A stretch of 64,000 bases of DNA from UBA3792 sp045114775 (GCA_045114775.1 JBGULC010000034.1:1-64000), one strand, 5' to 3'. Shown: positions 38,772 through 47,988, counted from the stretch's first letter. The notes: generated by a model not told the origin, from the sequence alone. Program-made: numbers and translations.

Positions 38772-40385
38772 TTATTGAAAATCCAGTGCGCGTGCGTTTT
38801 GCGCGGGTGTGAAGGCTTCCCCGGGGAACGTCGACGCCGGTTCGGTCTCCCCGTGCGCGGCGGCGGGCACCGCATGCGCGGCCGCCCAGCTTCGCAGCGC
38901 ACGGATCTGATCCGCCTGCACCACGGACAACGGAACGGTCTCACGGATCGCCTGTTCGAGATCCCGGAAGCGCAATCCACGTTCCTCGAAAAATGCTTCG
39001 TACAGCGCGGACAGCACGACCTGTTCGATCTCCGCGCCGGAAAAACCCTCGGTCATCTCGGCCAGCTCCGCGATCGTCTCGTTATCCGCGTGAAGCTCAT
39101 GCACGACGGCATCCGTCTGCATCCTTGCGCGAAGGTGCAGGCGAAAGATCTGTTCCCGCTCGCGCCGATTGGGCAGGTCCACGAAGAACACCTCATCGAA
39201 TCGCCCCTTGCGCAGAAGCTCGGGCGGCAGTCCCGCAATGCTGTTCGCGGTCGCAATCACGAAGACCGGCGCGGTTTTCTCCTGCATCCACGTCAGAAAG
39301 GTCCCGAAAACACGTGCAGTCGTGCCGGAATCGCCCGACGAGCCCGTGCCGGAAAACCCTTTTTCGATCTCGTCCACCCACAGCACGGACGGTGCGACCG
39401 CCTCCGCCGTGCGGATCGCCTTGCGCATGTTCTCCTCGCTGCTGCCGACGATCCCGCCGAAGATCCGACCGACGTCCAGCTTCAGAAGCGGCAGGTTCCA
39501 GATGCCGCTCATTGCCTTTGCCGTCAAGCTCTTTCCGCAGCCCGGCACGCCGGTGATCAGAACGCCCTTCGGCGCCGGAAGATGATACGCGCCGGCGCGC
39601 TCCTGCCACGACCTGCTGCGCTTGACCAGCCAGAGTTTGAGCCGTTCCAGGCCGCCGATGTCCTCCAGCCCGAGATCGCTGTGCACGAACTCAAGAATGC
39701 CGCTTTTCTTGACGATCTGATTCTTCTCATCCTGAATGACCGATAGCGCGTCGCGGTTCAACCCCCTGCTTTTGATGATCGCGCGGCAGAAAGCGTTTTC
39801 CGCTTCCTGTGCTGTCAGTCCGAGCGAGGCGCGGATCAGCTCACCGCGCTCGTCCGCGCTGAGACTGACCGCGTCGGGCGCAAGTCCTTCGACAAGCTCG
39901 GAAAGCGTCTGCTCGAGCTCCGAAGCGTCCGGCAGATCGAAATCCAGCACCGAGATGTCTTTTTCAAGATCGGGCGGGATCACCATGCGCGGGCTCAAAA
40001 ACACGATCGTCTTGCGGTTCTGCTTGAGCTGCGGCAGCAGGTCCCTGAGCCGCCGGATCACTGCGTAATCCGGATGCGTTCCGCGGTCCGCGCCGAAGAA
40101 CACGTGAAAGTCCTTCAGAATAAAGATCGCCGGCTCCTTGCAGCGGGCAACGTACTCGAGCGCGGCAAGCGGCGCGCTGCTGCTCTGCATCTTTTCGCCG
40201 TCCGAAAAGCCGACCGTCTGCGTCCACGTAAGCACCTTGCGGTGCGTCCGGATCAGACACGGATCCTCCGCCGCGCGCAGGATTGTCCGTACGACCCTGT
40301 CCTCCTCGTAGCTCGGAATGCAGAGCATCGGAAACCCGGCGTTGATAAAATCGGAAAACCGAGTACGAAAATCTTTTTCAGACAC
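38772..40385 (-). CDS. Ycf46-like AAA ATPase
   Basis: 537 residues from GTG 40385 (GGAGGCGGCTATCT before it; the in-frame ATG upstream would lie inside the radical SAM gene). N-terminal domain (~1-180) of Ycf46 type with FINAGFPMLCIPSYEEDRVV; AAA core: Walker A GVPGCGKS (~279-286), Walker B VLWVDEIEK (~335-343), sensor and Arg finger region PPELLRKGRFDEVFF. It should form a ring that remodels a protein partner. It overlaps the radical SAM stop by eight bases, indicating translational coupling. Confidence 0.88.
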   Translation of the reverse strand: MSEKDFRTRFSDFINAGFPMLCIPSYEEDRVVRTILRAAEDPCLIRTHRKVLTWTQTVGFSDGEKMQSSSAPLAALEYVARCKEPAIFILKDFHVFFGADRGTHPDYAVIRRLRDLLPQLKQNRKTIVFLSPRMVIPPDLEKDISVLDFDLPDASELEQTLSELVEGLAPDAVSLSADERGELIRASLGLTAQEAENAFCRAIIKSRGLNRDALSVIQDEKNQIVKKSGILEFVHSDLGLEDIGGLERLKLWLVKRSRSWQERAGAYHLPAPKGVLITGVPGCGKSLTAKAMSGIWNLPLLKLDVGRIFGGIVGSSEENMRKAIRTAEAVAPSVLWVDEIEKGFSGTGSSGDSGTTARVFGTFLTWMQEKTAPVFVIATANSIAGLPPELLRKGRFDEVFFVDLPNRREREQIFRLHLRARMQTDAVVHELHADNETIAELAEMTEGFSGAEIEQVVLSALYEAFFEERGLRFRDLEQAIRETVPLSVVQADQIRALRSWAAAHAVPAAAHGETEPASTFPGEAFTPAQNARALDFQ

Positions 40386-40992
40386 AGATAGCCGCCTCCT
40401 TTTTTGATGCTGAAAGAAACTGCCGTTCAAGCGCCGGAAAATCGCCCATGCCGTTCAGAAACAGAACGCCGTCCCTGTCGATCCGGCATTCGACGCAGTT
40501 CCGATACCGCTCCATCTCCCCGGGCGTGATGCGCTGCGTCAAAAAATGCATCTGCTGATTGTCCGAGCCGATCATCGGGCGAGAGAAGCTGCGCTGCTCC
40601 GCGCGGTACGGACCGTCGATCAGAAGATCGGTCTCCAACAGCAGCTTCATATGATCCGGATCGCCGTCAAGCACGAGATCGGCGAGCGTATAGCCGGAAA
40701 AGCACAGTACCGAGAGCCCCATTCCGTGCGCGGCTTCGGCGACGCGGCTGAGCGCGCTCGCCTGCAGAAACGGCTCGCCGCCGAGAAACGTGATCCCGTC
40801 GATCTCCGTACGGACCGCTTTGATCGCGCCGATCAGGTCGGAAACGGACATTGGCGTTCCGCCGTCGCGCGGCCAGAGATGCTTTGCGTAACACCCGGGA
40901 CAATGCAGGTCGCATCCCTGCGTCCAGATCGCGAACCGGGTCCCCGGTCCCTCGGCGCGCGTTTTCGGGATAACGCGGGCAATGCGAATCAT
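40378..40992 (-). CDS. Radical SAM / 4Fe-4S single-cluster activase-like protein
   Basis: 204 residues from ATG 40992 (GCAGGAGGATCGACCT before it). [4Fe-4S] motif GCDLHCPGCYAKHLW (C-x3-C-x2-C), then TFLGGEPFLQ and VLCFSGYTL, the layout of NrdG/PFL-activase-like small radical SAM proteins. Its partner is not an obvious glycyl-radical enzyme; none is in the window. In other genomes a similar protein accompanies DUF1257/AAA genes. The start overlaps the membrane protein stop as ATGA. Confidence 0.85.
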   Translation of the reverse strand: MIRIARVIPKTRAEGPGTRFAIWTQGCDLHCPGCYAKHLWPRDGGTPMSVSDLIGAIKAVRTEIDGITFLGGEPFLQASALSRVAEAAHGMGLSVLCFSGYTLADLVLDGDPDHMKLLLETDLLIDGPYRAEQRSFSRPMIGSDNQQMHFLTQRITPGEMERYRNCVECRIDRDGVLFLNGMGDFPALERQFLSASKKEAAICV

Positions 40993-42653
40993 AGGTCGAT
41001 CCTCCTGCGCGATTCCCCTGCGACCGATGTGGCAAACGCCGCGCTTTCTTCGGCGCCTTCGCCCGACGCCGAAAGCATGACGTTCTCCAGGATCCTCGCA
41101 GCGCGATGCGGTTTGACGGAGAGCACGTCGATCAGCTCCTCCGCGGAACGGATCTCCCCGTGCGCATCGCGGTACCTGAGAACGCGCGCCGCCGCATCGG
41201 ACGTCATGCCGGGGATCGCGTTCAGCTCGGGTGCGCTGCATCCGTTGAGGTCTGTCGGCTCCCGCTGCGGCTGCGGATCAATGGGATCCGGCGTCACGAA
41301 TCCGCCGCCCGCGGCTGCCATTGCCGGAACGGCGCCGAGCGACAGGAACCGTTTGGTCAGACGGATCTCCCGGTCGATGCCCGAGCGGCATCCGCCGAGC
41401 GCTTCGGCGCGTCCGCGCAGCGCTTCCCGGTGATACATGCTCCCGAGCATAATGCCGAAACACCACAGAAGATAGAATCCGTTCTGCTGCATAATGCCGC
41501 GGAGCCCGCTGCCTGCGTACCGGCCGCCGAGAAAAATGACCAGCGGATCGTACAGACTATACCCATCGTTACGGGTTCCCGCATAGTACAGCAGGATCAT
41601 CGGGACCGCGAACAGGACGACGCCGCCCAGGTGGAGCAATCCGGCACGGATCATCCGCCTGTTCCTTGCACCGGTCCCGCCAACAACCAGTCCGAGCCCG
41701 CCGATACAGGGCAGCAGCGTCAAAAACTGCCACAGGCTGTTGCGAAACCGCCATTTCGCATCCGCAACGGACGGATGCGCCGCCGTATCCCGAAGCCACG
41801 CTGCGGCGGAAGCCTCCGTCGCTTCCGGGCGCATCATCACGGACAGCAGGTACGAAACGAGCGGCGAGACGGACAGGCAGCACCGCATCGCCGACACGAG
41901 CACGAACAGCACGGCGCGCGGCGCGCCGCTTTCAACGGTCATAATCAGCCGGGTCGGCGCCGTGTCCAGATACATATACATCGAGTATTCGTGAAACGTC
42001 AGCAGCAGGCAGGCTGCGCTGATGCAAAGCAGCGCGATACAGATCCTTCGCACGCGGCGATTCCCCGTGATCCGCGCGGCGTACAGCGGCGCGGCATAGC
42101 CGAACACCGGTACAAGGCACCACAGCATCCACAGCGAAAGACGCAGGCGCTTCCTGCGCGGCAGGCGCTGCGCTTCGCCCTCAGGACGATAGGGATAGAC
42201 CGCCTCGCGGAGGTACCGTACGTATCCCGGAATACAGACGGCGGTGTGGATCGTGCAGCCGAGGTACAGCAGTGTGCGCAGCACCGGCAGCAGGACCTCC
42301 CCGTAGCCGATCACGCTTCGCATCACGACGTTTTCGATTTCGTACATGCCCGTCATCCGGCCGGTCCCGCCAAACCAAAACAGAAAGAGCGAGCATTCCA
42401 CCGGCATGGTGCTCGACACGGAATGCCGGTAAAACGACAGCTCCGCAGCGCGGTACAGCAGATACACCAAAAGCAGGACCGCGCTCGCTCCGGCATAGAT
42501 ACGGGCAAAACGTGCGTAACGCTCGCGTCCCGACCGCTTCGCCATCAGCAGAAATCCGAAAAAGCCGAAGAACGGCAGCAGCGCCGCCGCCGGACAGACA
42601 GCGTCGCCGAACGGCACGCGCGGTTTTGCGTTCGTCCCATTTACATGCTGCAT
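40989..42653 (-). CDS. Polytopic membrane protein with C-terminal helix-hairpin-helix (ComEA-like) domain
   Basis: 554 residues from ATG 42653 (GGAGGAAACGGT before it). About 10 membrane helices up to residue ~440; the last ~65 residues form a HhH domain with TDLNGCSAPELNAIPGM and YRDAHGEIRSAEELIDV, as in ComEA, normally a DNA or oligonucleotide-binding fold. The membrane part is similar to that of the Ser/Thr kinase at 42971-45034: both have W-x-NS-x-WQ-x-x-T then P-x-x-GGLGL and a GG-x-x-AR motif, plus VFGYA. Role unknown; the HhH side may face the cytosol. Confidence 0.8.
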   Translation of the reverse strand: MQHVNGTNAKPRVPFGDAVCPAAALLPFFGFFGFLLMAKRSGRERYARFARIYAGASAVLLLVYLLYRAAELSFYRHSVSSTMPVECSLFLFWFGGTGRMTGMYEIENVVMRSVIGYGEVLLPVLRTLLYLGCTIHTAVCIPGYVRYLREAVYPYRPEGEAQRLPRRKRLRLSLWMLWCLVPVFGYAAPLYAARITGNRRVRRICIALLCISAACLLLTFHEYSMYMYLDTAPTRLIMTVESGAPRAVLFVLVSAMRCCLSVSPLVSYLLSVMMRPEATEASAAAWLRDTAAHPSVADAKWRFRNSLWQFLTLLPCIGGLGLVVGGTGARNRRMIRAGLLHLGGVVLFAVPMILLYYAGTRNDGYSLYDPLVIFLGGRYAGSGLRGIMQQNGFYLLWCFGIMLGSMYHREALRGRAEALGGCRSGIDREIRLTKRFLSLGAVPAMAAAGGGFVTPDPIDPQPQREPTDLNGCSAPELNAIPGMTSDAAARVLRYRDAHGEIRSAEELIDVLSVKPHRAARILENVMLSASGEGAEESAAFATSVAGESRRRIDL

Positions 42654-42850
42654 ACCGTTTCCTCCTCCTGTTCTGCGATCTTTTGGCACTCCGTCTCCAG
42701 ATACTCCTTCGTAAACGCGGAATCGACAGAGACCGCGTCGGTCAACTGCTCCAGGATCCGCACGTAAGACAGACACGCCGTGCCCTTGATGCCGCTCGTC
42801 CGCGCATTGATCTGACCGGTCGGCGTGATTTTCATGATGATCCGTTTCAT
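42641..42850 (-). CDS. DUF2997-family mini-protein
   Basis: 69 residues from ATG 42850 (GAAAGGAGATTGACAGGT before it). The family hallmarks are seen: MKRIIMKITPTGQINARTSG, then IKGTACLSYVRILEQLTDA and a C-terminal acidic helix. DUF2997 proteins lie next to DUF1257 and Ycf46-like genes in cyanobacteria and other bacteria. Function unknown; a beta-strand/helix fold with a small ligand or cluster is possible. Its end overlaps the membrane protein start by 13 bases. First gene of the AAA operon, preceded by a terminator (42930-42952). Confidence 0.75.
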   Translation of the reverse strand: MKRIIMKITPTGQINARTSGIKGTACLSYVRILEQLTDAVSVDSAFTKEYLETECQKIAEQEEETVCSM

Positions 42851-42929
42851 ACCTGTCAATCTCCTTTCTATCATCTTTCGGATCTTATCCATAGGATAGC
42901 GTACGCGCGCTGTGATTTTGTTTTCGCAA

Positions 42930-42952
42930 CAAAAAAGAGCCCCGAAGGGCTC
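42930..42952 (-). terminator. Rho-independent terminator between the kinase and the DUF2997 gene
   Basis: GAGCCC/GGGCTC with TTCG loop, then six T. It lies 18 bases after the kinase stop and 80 bases before the DUF2997 start, so it either ends the kinase operon or acts as an attenuator. Confidence 0.85.
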
Positions 42953-42970
42953 CGGCGGGAAGGATTGTGC

Positions 42971-45034
42971 TCAACGCGTTTCCGCAATCTCCTTCTCCGC
43001 GCGGCTGTAGTACGGTCCGAGCGTCTCGGCGATCGTCGACAGGACGGAAAAGCGGTTCATCACGCCGACGAACGCTCCGTGCACCCAAAGGATCAGCACG
43101 GCGGCAACGGTGAGCGATCGAATCAGCGACACGACGCCTCCGGCTGTCTGTACACCGTCTTCGGCGAGTACGCCGCTGAGCAGTGCGAACACAGCGATCA
43201 GAACGGCGTTGGCGATCAGCAGCGCCACGCCTTTTCCGAGCAGATCACGACGCTTTGCGCGCGCGCCGCCCAAAAAGAGACCGAGCCCGCCGAACAGCGG
43301 GATCCACGTCCAGATCTGCCAACGGCTGTTCTCCGCGCGCCACCTCCGATCGTTCAGATTCGGATAGGCAGAATAGAGCGGTGCGCGCAGACGGCACTCC
43401 TGCTCAAAAAAGTGCGGATACGCAAGCATCGTTTCATTGAGATGCCAGACAAACAGGAACAGAAGCAGCAGCAGACAGATAATTACGCCGGCCTCCGAGA
43501 CGATTATCGCAATTCGTTCATAACGATAAAGGCCCAGATAATCAGGCGACAGGATCAGCGACCACAGAAAGAGCAGCAGCAGGCAGGTGACGACACGGGA
43601 TGCGATACCAAGCACGACAAGGCTGCGGCGTTTGGTTCGTCTGCCGATCCGTATGCCGGCGTAACCGAACACCCGCGGGAGAACGCCGAGCACACGCCAG
43701 CAGAAAAGGCCTTTCCCCGCCTTTCGTTCCTCCTCGGTGAGTACAATCGGCGGGTGCTGCCGCAGATACGCCGCGCGATAGCGCAGGTAATCCTTTCGGA
43801 TGACAACGGCATAGATCGCGCGGGCACCGTACAGCACGCCCCACAGGATCCAGGCAACCAAAACGAAGCCCGTCACGGTGTTGTACTTTCCGTTCCACAG
43901 GTATGTGCTGTTCAGATAATAATTCACACCGGAAGCAACGCTCAGCGTAAGAGTGATCAGCAGAAACAGAAGCACAAGCAGGGTCCCGACAAGAAAGACC
44001 GTGCCGACGCGGGAAAACCGCTTCCGCCCGGTACGGCGGGTCATTTCAAAAGGAAAGACCAGCCCCGCAACCGGGATCAGCGTCATCCACGGCAGCCGGT
44101 CCGGCTTTTCGATCGGCTGCGGCGCGGGCGTCCTTTCCGCAAGGGCTGCCTCCATTGCGTCCGCCATCTCGCGCACGCTCCGATACCGATCCTTTGCCTG
44201 CACGCTAAGCCCGCGCATCAGAACCGCCTCCGCCGCTGCGGGAATGTGCACGCCGAGCTCGGACGGCTTTTTTACCTCATCCAGCAGGATGCGCTGCAGG
44301 GAATCGTCCGGCGGAAAACCGGCAAGCATGTGATACATCGTCGCGGAAAGCGCGTATACGTCCGTCCACGGCCCCAGCTCACCGCGACTCCGATACTGCT
44401 CCTCCGGTGAATAGCCGGGCTTCAGGCAAATGGAACGGGAAGCGTCCAGCGAGGTGTCGATCTCACGCGATGCGCCGAAATCCAAGAGCTTTGCCGCGCC
44501 GTTCGGCAGGATGCGGATATTGGAGGGGCTGATGTCGCGATGGATCAATCCGTGATCGTGCAGGACCGACAGCGATTCCATGATCGGCCTGAGCAGCGCG
44601 AGCGTTTCCCCGAAGGACAGCGTGCCCCGCTGCCCGAGAACGTCTCCGAGATCCTGTCCGTCAAGGTATTCCATGACGATATACGCCGTGCGGTTTTCTT
44701 CGAAAAAATTGGTAACGGAGATGATATTCGGATCCTGTTGGAACTGCGCCAGCGTCCGTGCCTCGTTCAGAAACGCCTCCTTGCCTTTTTCGAAGGCGAT
44801 CTCCGTCTTTCCCGCGGGTACGGTGATCTCGCCGGATTCCTTCTGATGCCGCGTCACCAACGCCCGCGGGAAGTATTCCTTCACCGCGACGCGCATCCGC
44901 AGCGTTTCGTCCCGCGCTTCATAGGTGATCCCGAAGCCGCCTTCTCCAAGCACGCGAACCAGCCGGTACCGGTTTGCAAGCAGGGTATCGGGCGGAAGCT
45001 GATGCGGCAGCATTGTCTGCACAGATCCTGTCAT
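42971..45034 (-). CDS. Membrane Ser/Thr protein kinase (Hanks type)
   Basis: 687 residues. Kinase domain ~20-300: glycine loop LGEGGFG (29-35), Lys52, catalytic loop HRDISPSN with Asp167, and DFG (Asp185). HRDISPSN replaces the usual HRDLKPEN; the catalytic Asp and Asn remain. From ~340 there are six to eight membrane helices forming a module that is similar to the one in the HhH protein at 40989. There are no extracellular PASTA repeats. Start overlaps the upstream stop as ATGA (ribosome site AAGGAGTAAGAA). It may phosphorylate proteins of the adjacent operon; that is inference. Confidence 0.9.
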   Translation of the reverse strand: MTGSVQTMLPHQLPPDTLLANRYRLVRVLGEGGFGITYEARDETLRMRVAVKEYFPRALVTRHQKESGEITVPAGKTEIAFEKGKEAFLNEARTLAQFQQDPNIISVTNFFEENRTAYIVMEYLDGQDLGDVLGQRGTLSFGETLALLRPIMESLSVLHDHGLIHRDISPSNIRILPNGAAKLLDFGASREIDTSLDASRSICLKPGYSPEEQYRSRGELGPWTDVYALSATMYHMLAGFPPDDSLQRILLDEVKKPSELGVHIPAAAEAVLMRGLSVQAKDRYRSVREMADAMEAALAERTPAPQPIEKPDRLPWMTLIPVAGLVFPFEMTRRTGRKRFSRVGTVFLVGTLLVLLFLLITLTLSVASGVNYYLNSTYLWNGKYNTVTGFVLVAWILWGVLYGARAIYAVVIRKDYLRYRAAYLRQHPPIVLTEEERKAGKGLFCWRVLGVLPRVFGYAGIRIGRRTKRRSLVVLGIASRVVTCLLLLFLWSLILSPDYLGLYRYERIAIIVSEAGVIICLLLLLFLFVWHLNETMLAYPHFFEQECRLRAPLYSAYPNLNDRRWRAENSRWQIWTWIPLFGGLGLFLGGARAKRRDLLGKGVALLIANAVLIAVFALLSGVLAEDGVQTAGGVVSLIRSLTVAAVLILWVHGAFVGVMNRFSVLSTIAETLGPYYSRAEKEIAETR

Positions 45035-46413
45035 TTCTTACTCCTTGCGTCGTTGATGAGCTTTTCAAAATCCTCGCGATAGCTGCTCGAGAGATTGTAC
45101 ACGCGATATAAATAGAAGTTTTCCTCCTCCATCGCGCGATTGGTGACCTCTTCCATCAGAAACTCCGTCGGGTCGTCCGCCTCAAGATAGCCGAGCACGA
45201 ACGAGTCGAACTCGTCCTCCGGCCGCAGCGGCGGAAACCCGCAGGAACGCAGCACGGCGTTCAGGCGATCCTCACAGATCGCGTTCTCCGCGGACAGATC
45301 CGAATCGTTCCCGAAAAACAGCAGAAAACAGATCAGCGTCGTGCGGTCGAGATCCAGTTCACCCTTGATGTACTTACGGATCGCGTTCTCACCGGAACGG
45401 TTGCGCTGATATCCGCGATCGGAGCCGGACAGCGCGTAGACGCGGTCCATTTCATCCTCGCGGGCCTCGGCCTCCGCCTGCTTTTCCCGCAGGATCGTCG
45501 TATCGTCAAGTCCGGCAAAGCGTTTCGGCTCGCTCCTGCGCAGCGATTCCGCAAGCCGCTTTCTTTCTTTAGAAGGAAGCGATTCCAGGCTGCCGCAGGT
45601 TTCGATCAGAACGTCCATCCAGTCGGAGGATACGTATTCGAAATAATAGTAGTTGAACGCGTCGAAGATGCCGCCGCAGGAGACGTCCGTTTGCATCAAA
45701 AAGGCGCGGATCTCATCGAGCGTCATTTTTTTGCGTTTCAGCGTCTGCACGCCCTTGAACATGGTCAGAAGCGCGTAAGCGTCCTCTGCCGCCGCGCCCT
45801 TTTGCACGGCCTTCAAAAACGCCTCGATCTTTGTCAGAAGATCGTAATACAGGTATTTGCAGAAATAGTAGCGCGTCTTCTCGCGGACCGGGCTGAACGC
45901 GCGGATGTTCTCCTCTAAAAACGCTTCGAAGCCCCCGCCGCCGGACGCTGCCTCCAAAAGACGGCGCTGCATCCGCTGCGTGACCTGCGCGGTCTCGAAC
46001 GCCATACCGGCTTCGTCGGAGTTGGCGGCAAGATACGCTTTCAGGTCCTGCATGCTGATCGTGCGATTCCCGAAAAAACGGTCCTCAAGCGTCCGGGTGT
46101 GGAGAAACGCCCCGCACCAATCCTTGAGCTCCCGCCATTGCGTATAGGACAGACCGTTGTGAAACGCATAGATCAGCGACGCTTCCCATGTCGAGCGTGC
46201 GTACAGCTGCGCGCAGCCGGCGGCCAGCAGCTTTTCGTTGAGTTCCTTCAGCGTGAGCCGCTTGACGAATCCGAGCGCAATGATCCGATACCGCACCGGA
46301 ACGCGCATGACCTTGCGCGGATCCAGCGTCATGCTTTCGGAAAGAAGCACGTCCGCGTCGGCGCTTTGCGTCAGCTCGTTGATCAAAATATCCAGTGCCG
46401 AAGCCCCTGCCAT
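45031..46413 (-). CDS. Uncharacterised protein with two related helical segments
   Basis: 460 residues, no signal or membrane segment. A segment near residues 50-90 (LTLKELNEKLLAAGCAQLYA then STWEASLIYAF) and another near 390-430 (RLNAVLRSCGFPPLR then DSFVLGYL) follow the same L-N-x-x-L-x-x-x-G-x-x-x-L pattern seen at the end of some clostridial XRE proteins that work with Ser/Thr kinases. No catalytic motif is seen. ATG follows CGGAGGAGAGCAAACGGT. First gene of the kinase operon; it may be a kinase substrate or scaffold. Confidence 0.6.
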   Translation of the reverse strand: MAGASALDILINELTQSADADVLLSESMTLDPRKVMRVPVRYRIIALGFVKRLTLKELNEKLLAAGCAQLYARSTWEASLIYAFHNGLSYTQWRELKDWCGAFLHTRTLEDRFFGNRTISMQDLKAYLAANSDEAGMAFETAQVTQRMQRRLLEAASGGGGFEAFLEENIRAFSPVREKTRYYFCKYLYYDLLTKIEAFLKAVQKGAAAEDAYALLTMFKGVQTLKRKKMTLDEIRAFLMQTDVSCGGIFDAFNYYYFEYVSSDWMDVLIETCGSLESLPSKERKRLAESLRRSEPKRFAGLDDTTILREKQAEAEAREDEMDRVYALSGSDRGYQRNRSGENAIRKYIKGELDLDRTTLICFLLFFGNDSDLSAENAICEDRLNAVLRSCGFPPLRPEDEFDSFVLGYLEADDPTEFLMEEVTNRAMEEENFYLYRVYNLSSSYREDFEKLINDARSKK

Positions 46414-46445
46414 ACCGTTTGCTCTCCTCCGTTTGATACGGTTTC

Positions 46446-46474
46446 AGTATACCACGACGGCAGAGGTTTGTAAA
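46446..46474 (-). promoter_or_regulatory. Promoter of the 460-aa protein/kinase operon
   Basis: TTTACA (-35, 46469-46474), 17 bases, TATACT (-10, 46446-46451), 32 bases before the ATG at 46413. Confidence 0.75.
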
Positions 46475-46551
46475 TTGAGAATCCCGAAAACAAAACCGCA
46501 ATCCGACCGTGTTAAGATGCAGACAACAAAACAAGAGAGGAGAACACCCCC

Positions 46552-47967
46552 ATGAAAAAGATCGTTTCCATCCTGATCGCAGCCGTCATCGCTCTGTCGA
46601 TCGTCATCCTTCCCATTTCCGCCAACGCGGATTCCACACACGTCTACAGCGCAAAAAGCATCGTGACGCTTGCCAAGAAGCAGTACGGCAAGTCCTACGT
46701 GAAGGGCACGCAGGGTCCGAAGACCTTCGACTGCATCGGCCTCATCTGCTACGTCTTCAAGCAGTACAAGATCAGCATCCCGTTTACCACGAGCGCGTTC
46801 AACAAAAACAAGCTCTCCAAGGTCGGCGTTCGGATCGACCGAAAGGATCTCAAGCCCGGCGACGTCGTTTGCTTCGGCAGCGCAACGAACATCACCCACG
46901 TCGGTATCTACGTCGGCAAGGGTATCATGATCAACGCGATGAACGCAAAGGCGGGCGTAAAGTACTGCTTCATCGACCGGCAGGCGTACAACGCCAATCC
47001 CGCGAAGAATACCAAGAACGGCAAGACCGTGAAGATCGACGGCAAGTCGTATACGCTCGGCTACTTCACCAAGTCCTTCTGCTACGGCGTCCGCATCTAC
47101 GGCGCAGACTTCAGCGCTTCGATCGTCGGCGACACGGAAATCCCCTTTACCGGCTCCGCCGTGACCCCGCCTGTCAAAGTGACCTTCGGCTCCGCAACGC
47201 TTGCGGAGGGCGTCGACTACACCGTTTCCTACCGCAACAACACCGCGATCGGCGACGCGGTCGCCTGCATCACCGGCAAGGGTCGCTACCGGGGCGTCAG
47301 CACCGAGGTTTCGTTCCGCATCACCGGTCTCATCCAATTGCCGTTCCTTTCGAGCATCGAACTCAAAAACGCGATCCTTCCCTCCGGCACGCTCGCCAAG
47401 GGCAAAGCCTTTACCGTCAGCGGTCATCTGACCGCAAACGCCCCGATCACCTGGGTGCAGATGGACGTCTTTGATCAGAACGGAACCGTTGTCCTCTCGA
47501 CCGACGCGCGTCCGGATTCCAAAGAGATGTCGATCTATTATCTGGATCGCGAACTGTACTTCTCGAAGCTCCCCGAAGGCACATATACCTACCGCCTGGA
47601 GGCGTATACGAACAGCTGTAAAAACACCTGGGAAGGATCCTTCCGCATCCTGACCTCCGACGTGACCGGGAGCGGTCTCAACTATCCCTCCGGCACGCTG
47701 ACGCAGGGCAAGACCTTCTCCGTCAAGGGCACGGTCAAGTCCGCTGCGAAGATCAAAAAGGTCACCCTCTCCGTCTTCAGCATCGACGGCAAGAAGATGT
47801 TTGAAGCAAGCGCGAACCCGAACGCAAAGACCTTCGACGTACATTCCCTCGACGCCAAGATGGCGTTCCGTACGCTGCAGGCAGGTGTCTACGTTTACCG
47901 TGTCGCGGTCACCGATCAGAACGGAACGGTCAGCTATCAGGTCTCGCACTCGTTCACCGTTCGCTGA
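46552..47967 (+). CDS. Secreted NlpC/P60 endopeptidase with repeat domains
   Basis: 471 residues. Signal peptide (1-26, ending ISANA). NlpC/P60 domain ~30-155 with catalytic Cys61 (TFDCIGL) and His116 (ITHVGIYVG), cutting peptidoglycan stem peptides. Then a beta-sandwich repeat (~185-255: GVDYTVSYRNNTAIG, GKGRYRGVSTEV) and two tandem copies of a ~95-residue domain, each starting SGTL-x-x-GK-x-F-x-V and ending with G-x-Y-x-YR. The repeats probably bind the cell wall or other surface material. ATG follows AGAGAGGAGAACACCCCC. It stands alone with a strong terminator. Confidence 0.9.
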   Translation: MKKIVSILIAAVIALSIVILPISANADSTHVYSAKSIVTLAKKQYGKSYVKGTQGPKTFDCIGLICYVFKQYKISIPFTTSAFNKNKLSKVGVRIDRKDLKPGDVVCFGSATNITHVGIYVGKGIMINAMNAKAGVKYCFIDRQAYNANPAKNTKNGKTVKIDGKSYTLGYFTKSFCYGVRIYGADFSASIVGDTEIPFTGSAVTPPVKVTFGSATLAEGVDYTVSYRNNTAIGDAVACITGKGRYRGVSTEVSFRITGLIQLPFLSSIELKNAILPSGTLAKGKAFTVSGHLTANAPITWVQMDVFDQNGTVVLSTDARPDSKEMSIYYLDRELYFSKLPEGTYTYRLEAYTNSCKNTWEGSFRILTSDVTGSGLNYPSGTLTQGKTFSVKGTVKSAAKIKKVTLSVFSIDGKKMFEASANPNAKTFDVHSLDAKMAFRTLQAGVYVYRVAVTDQNGTVSYQVSHSFTVR

Positions 47968-47988
47968 CGCAATCGACAGGATTGAAAA

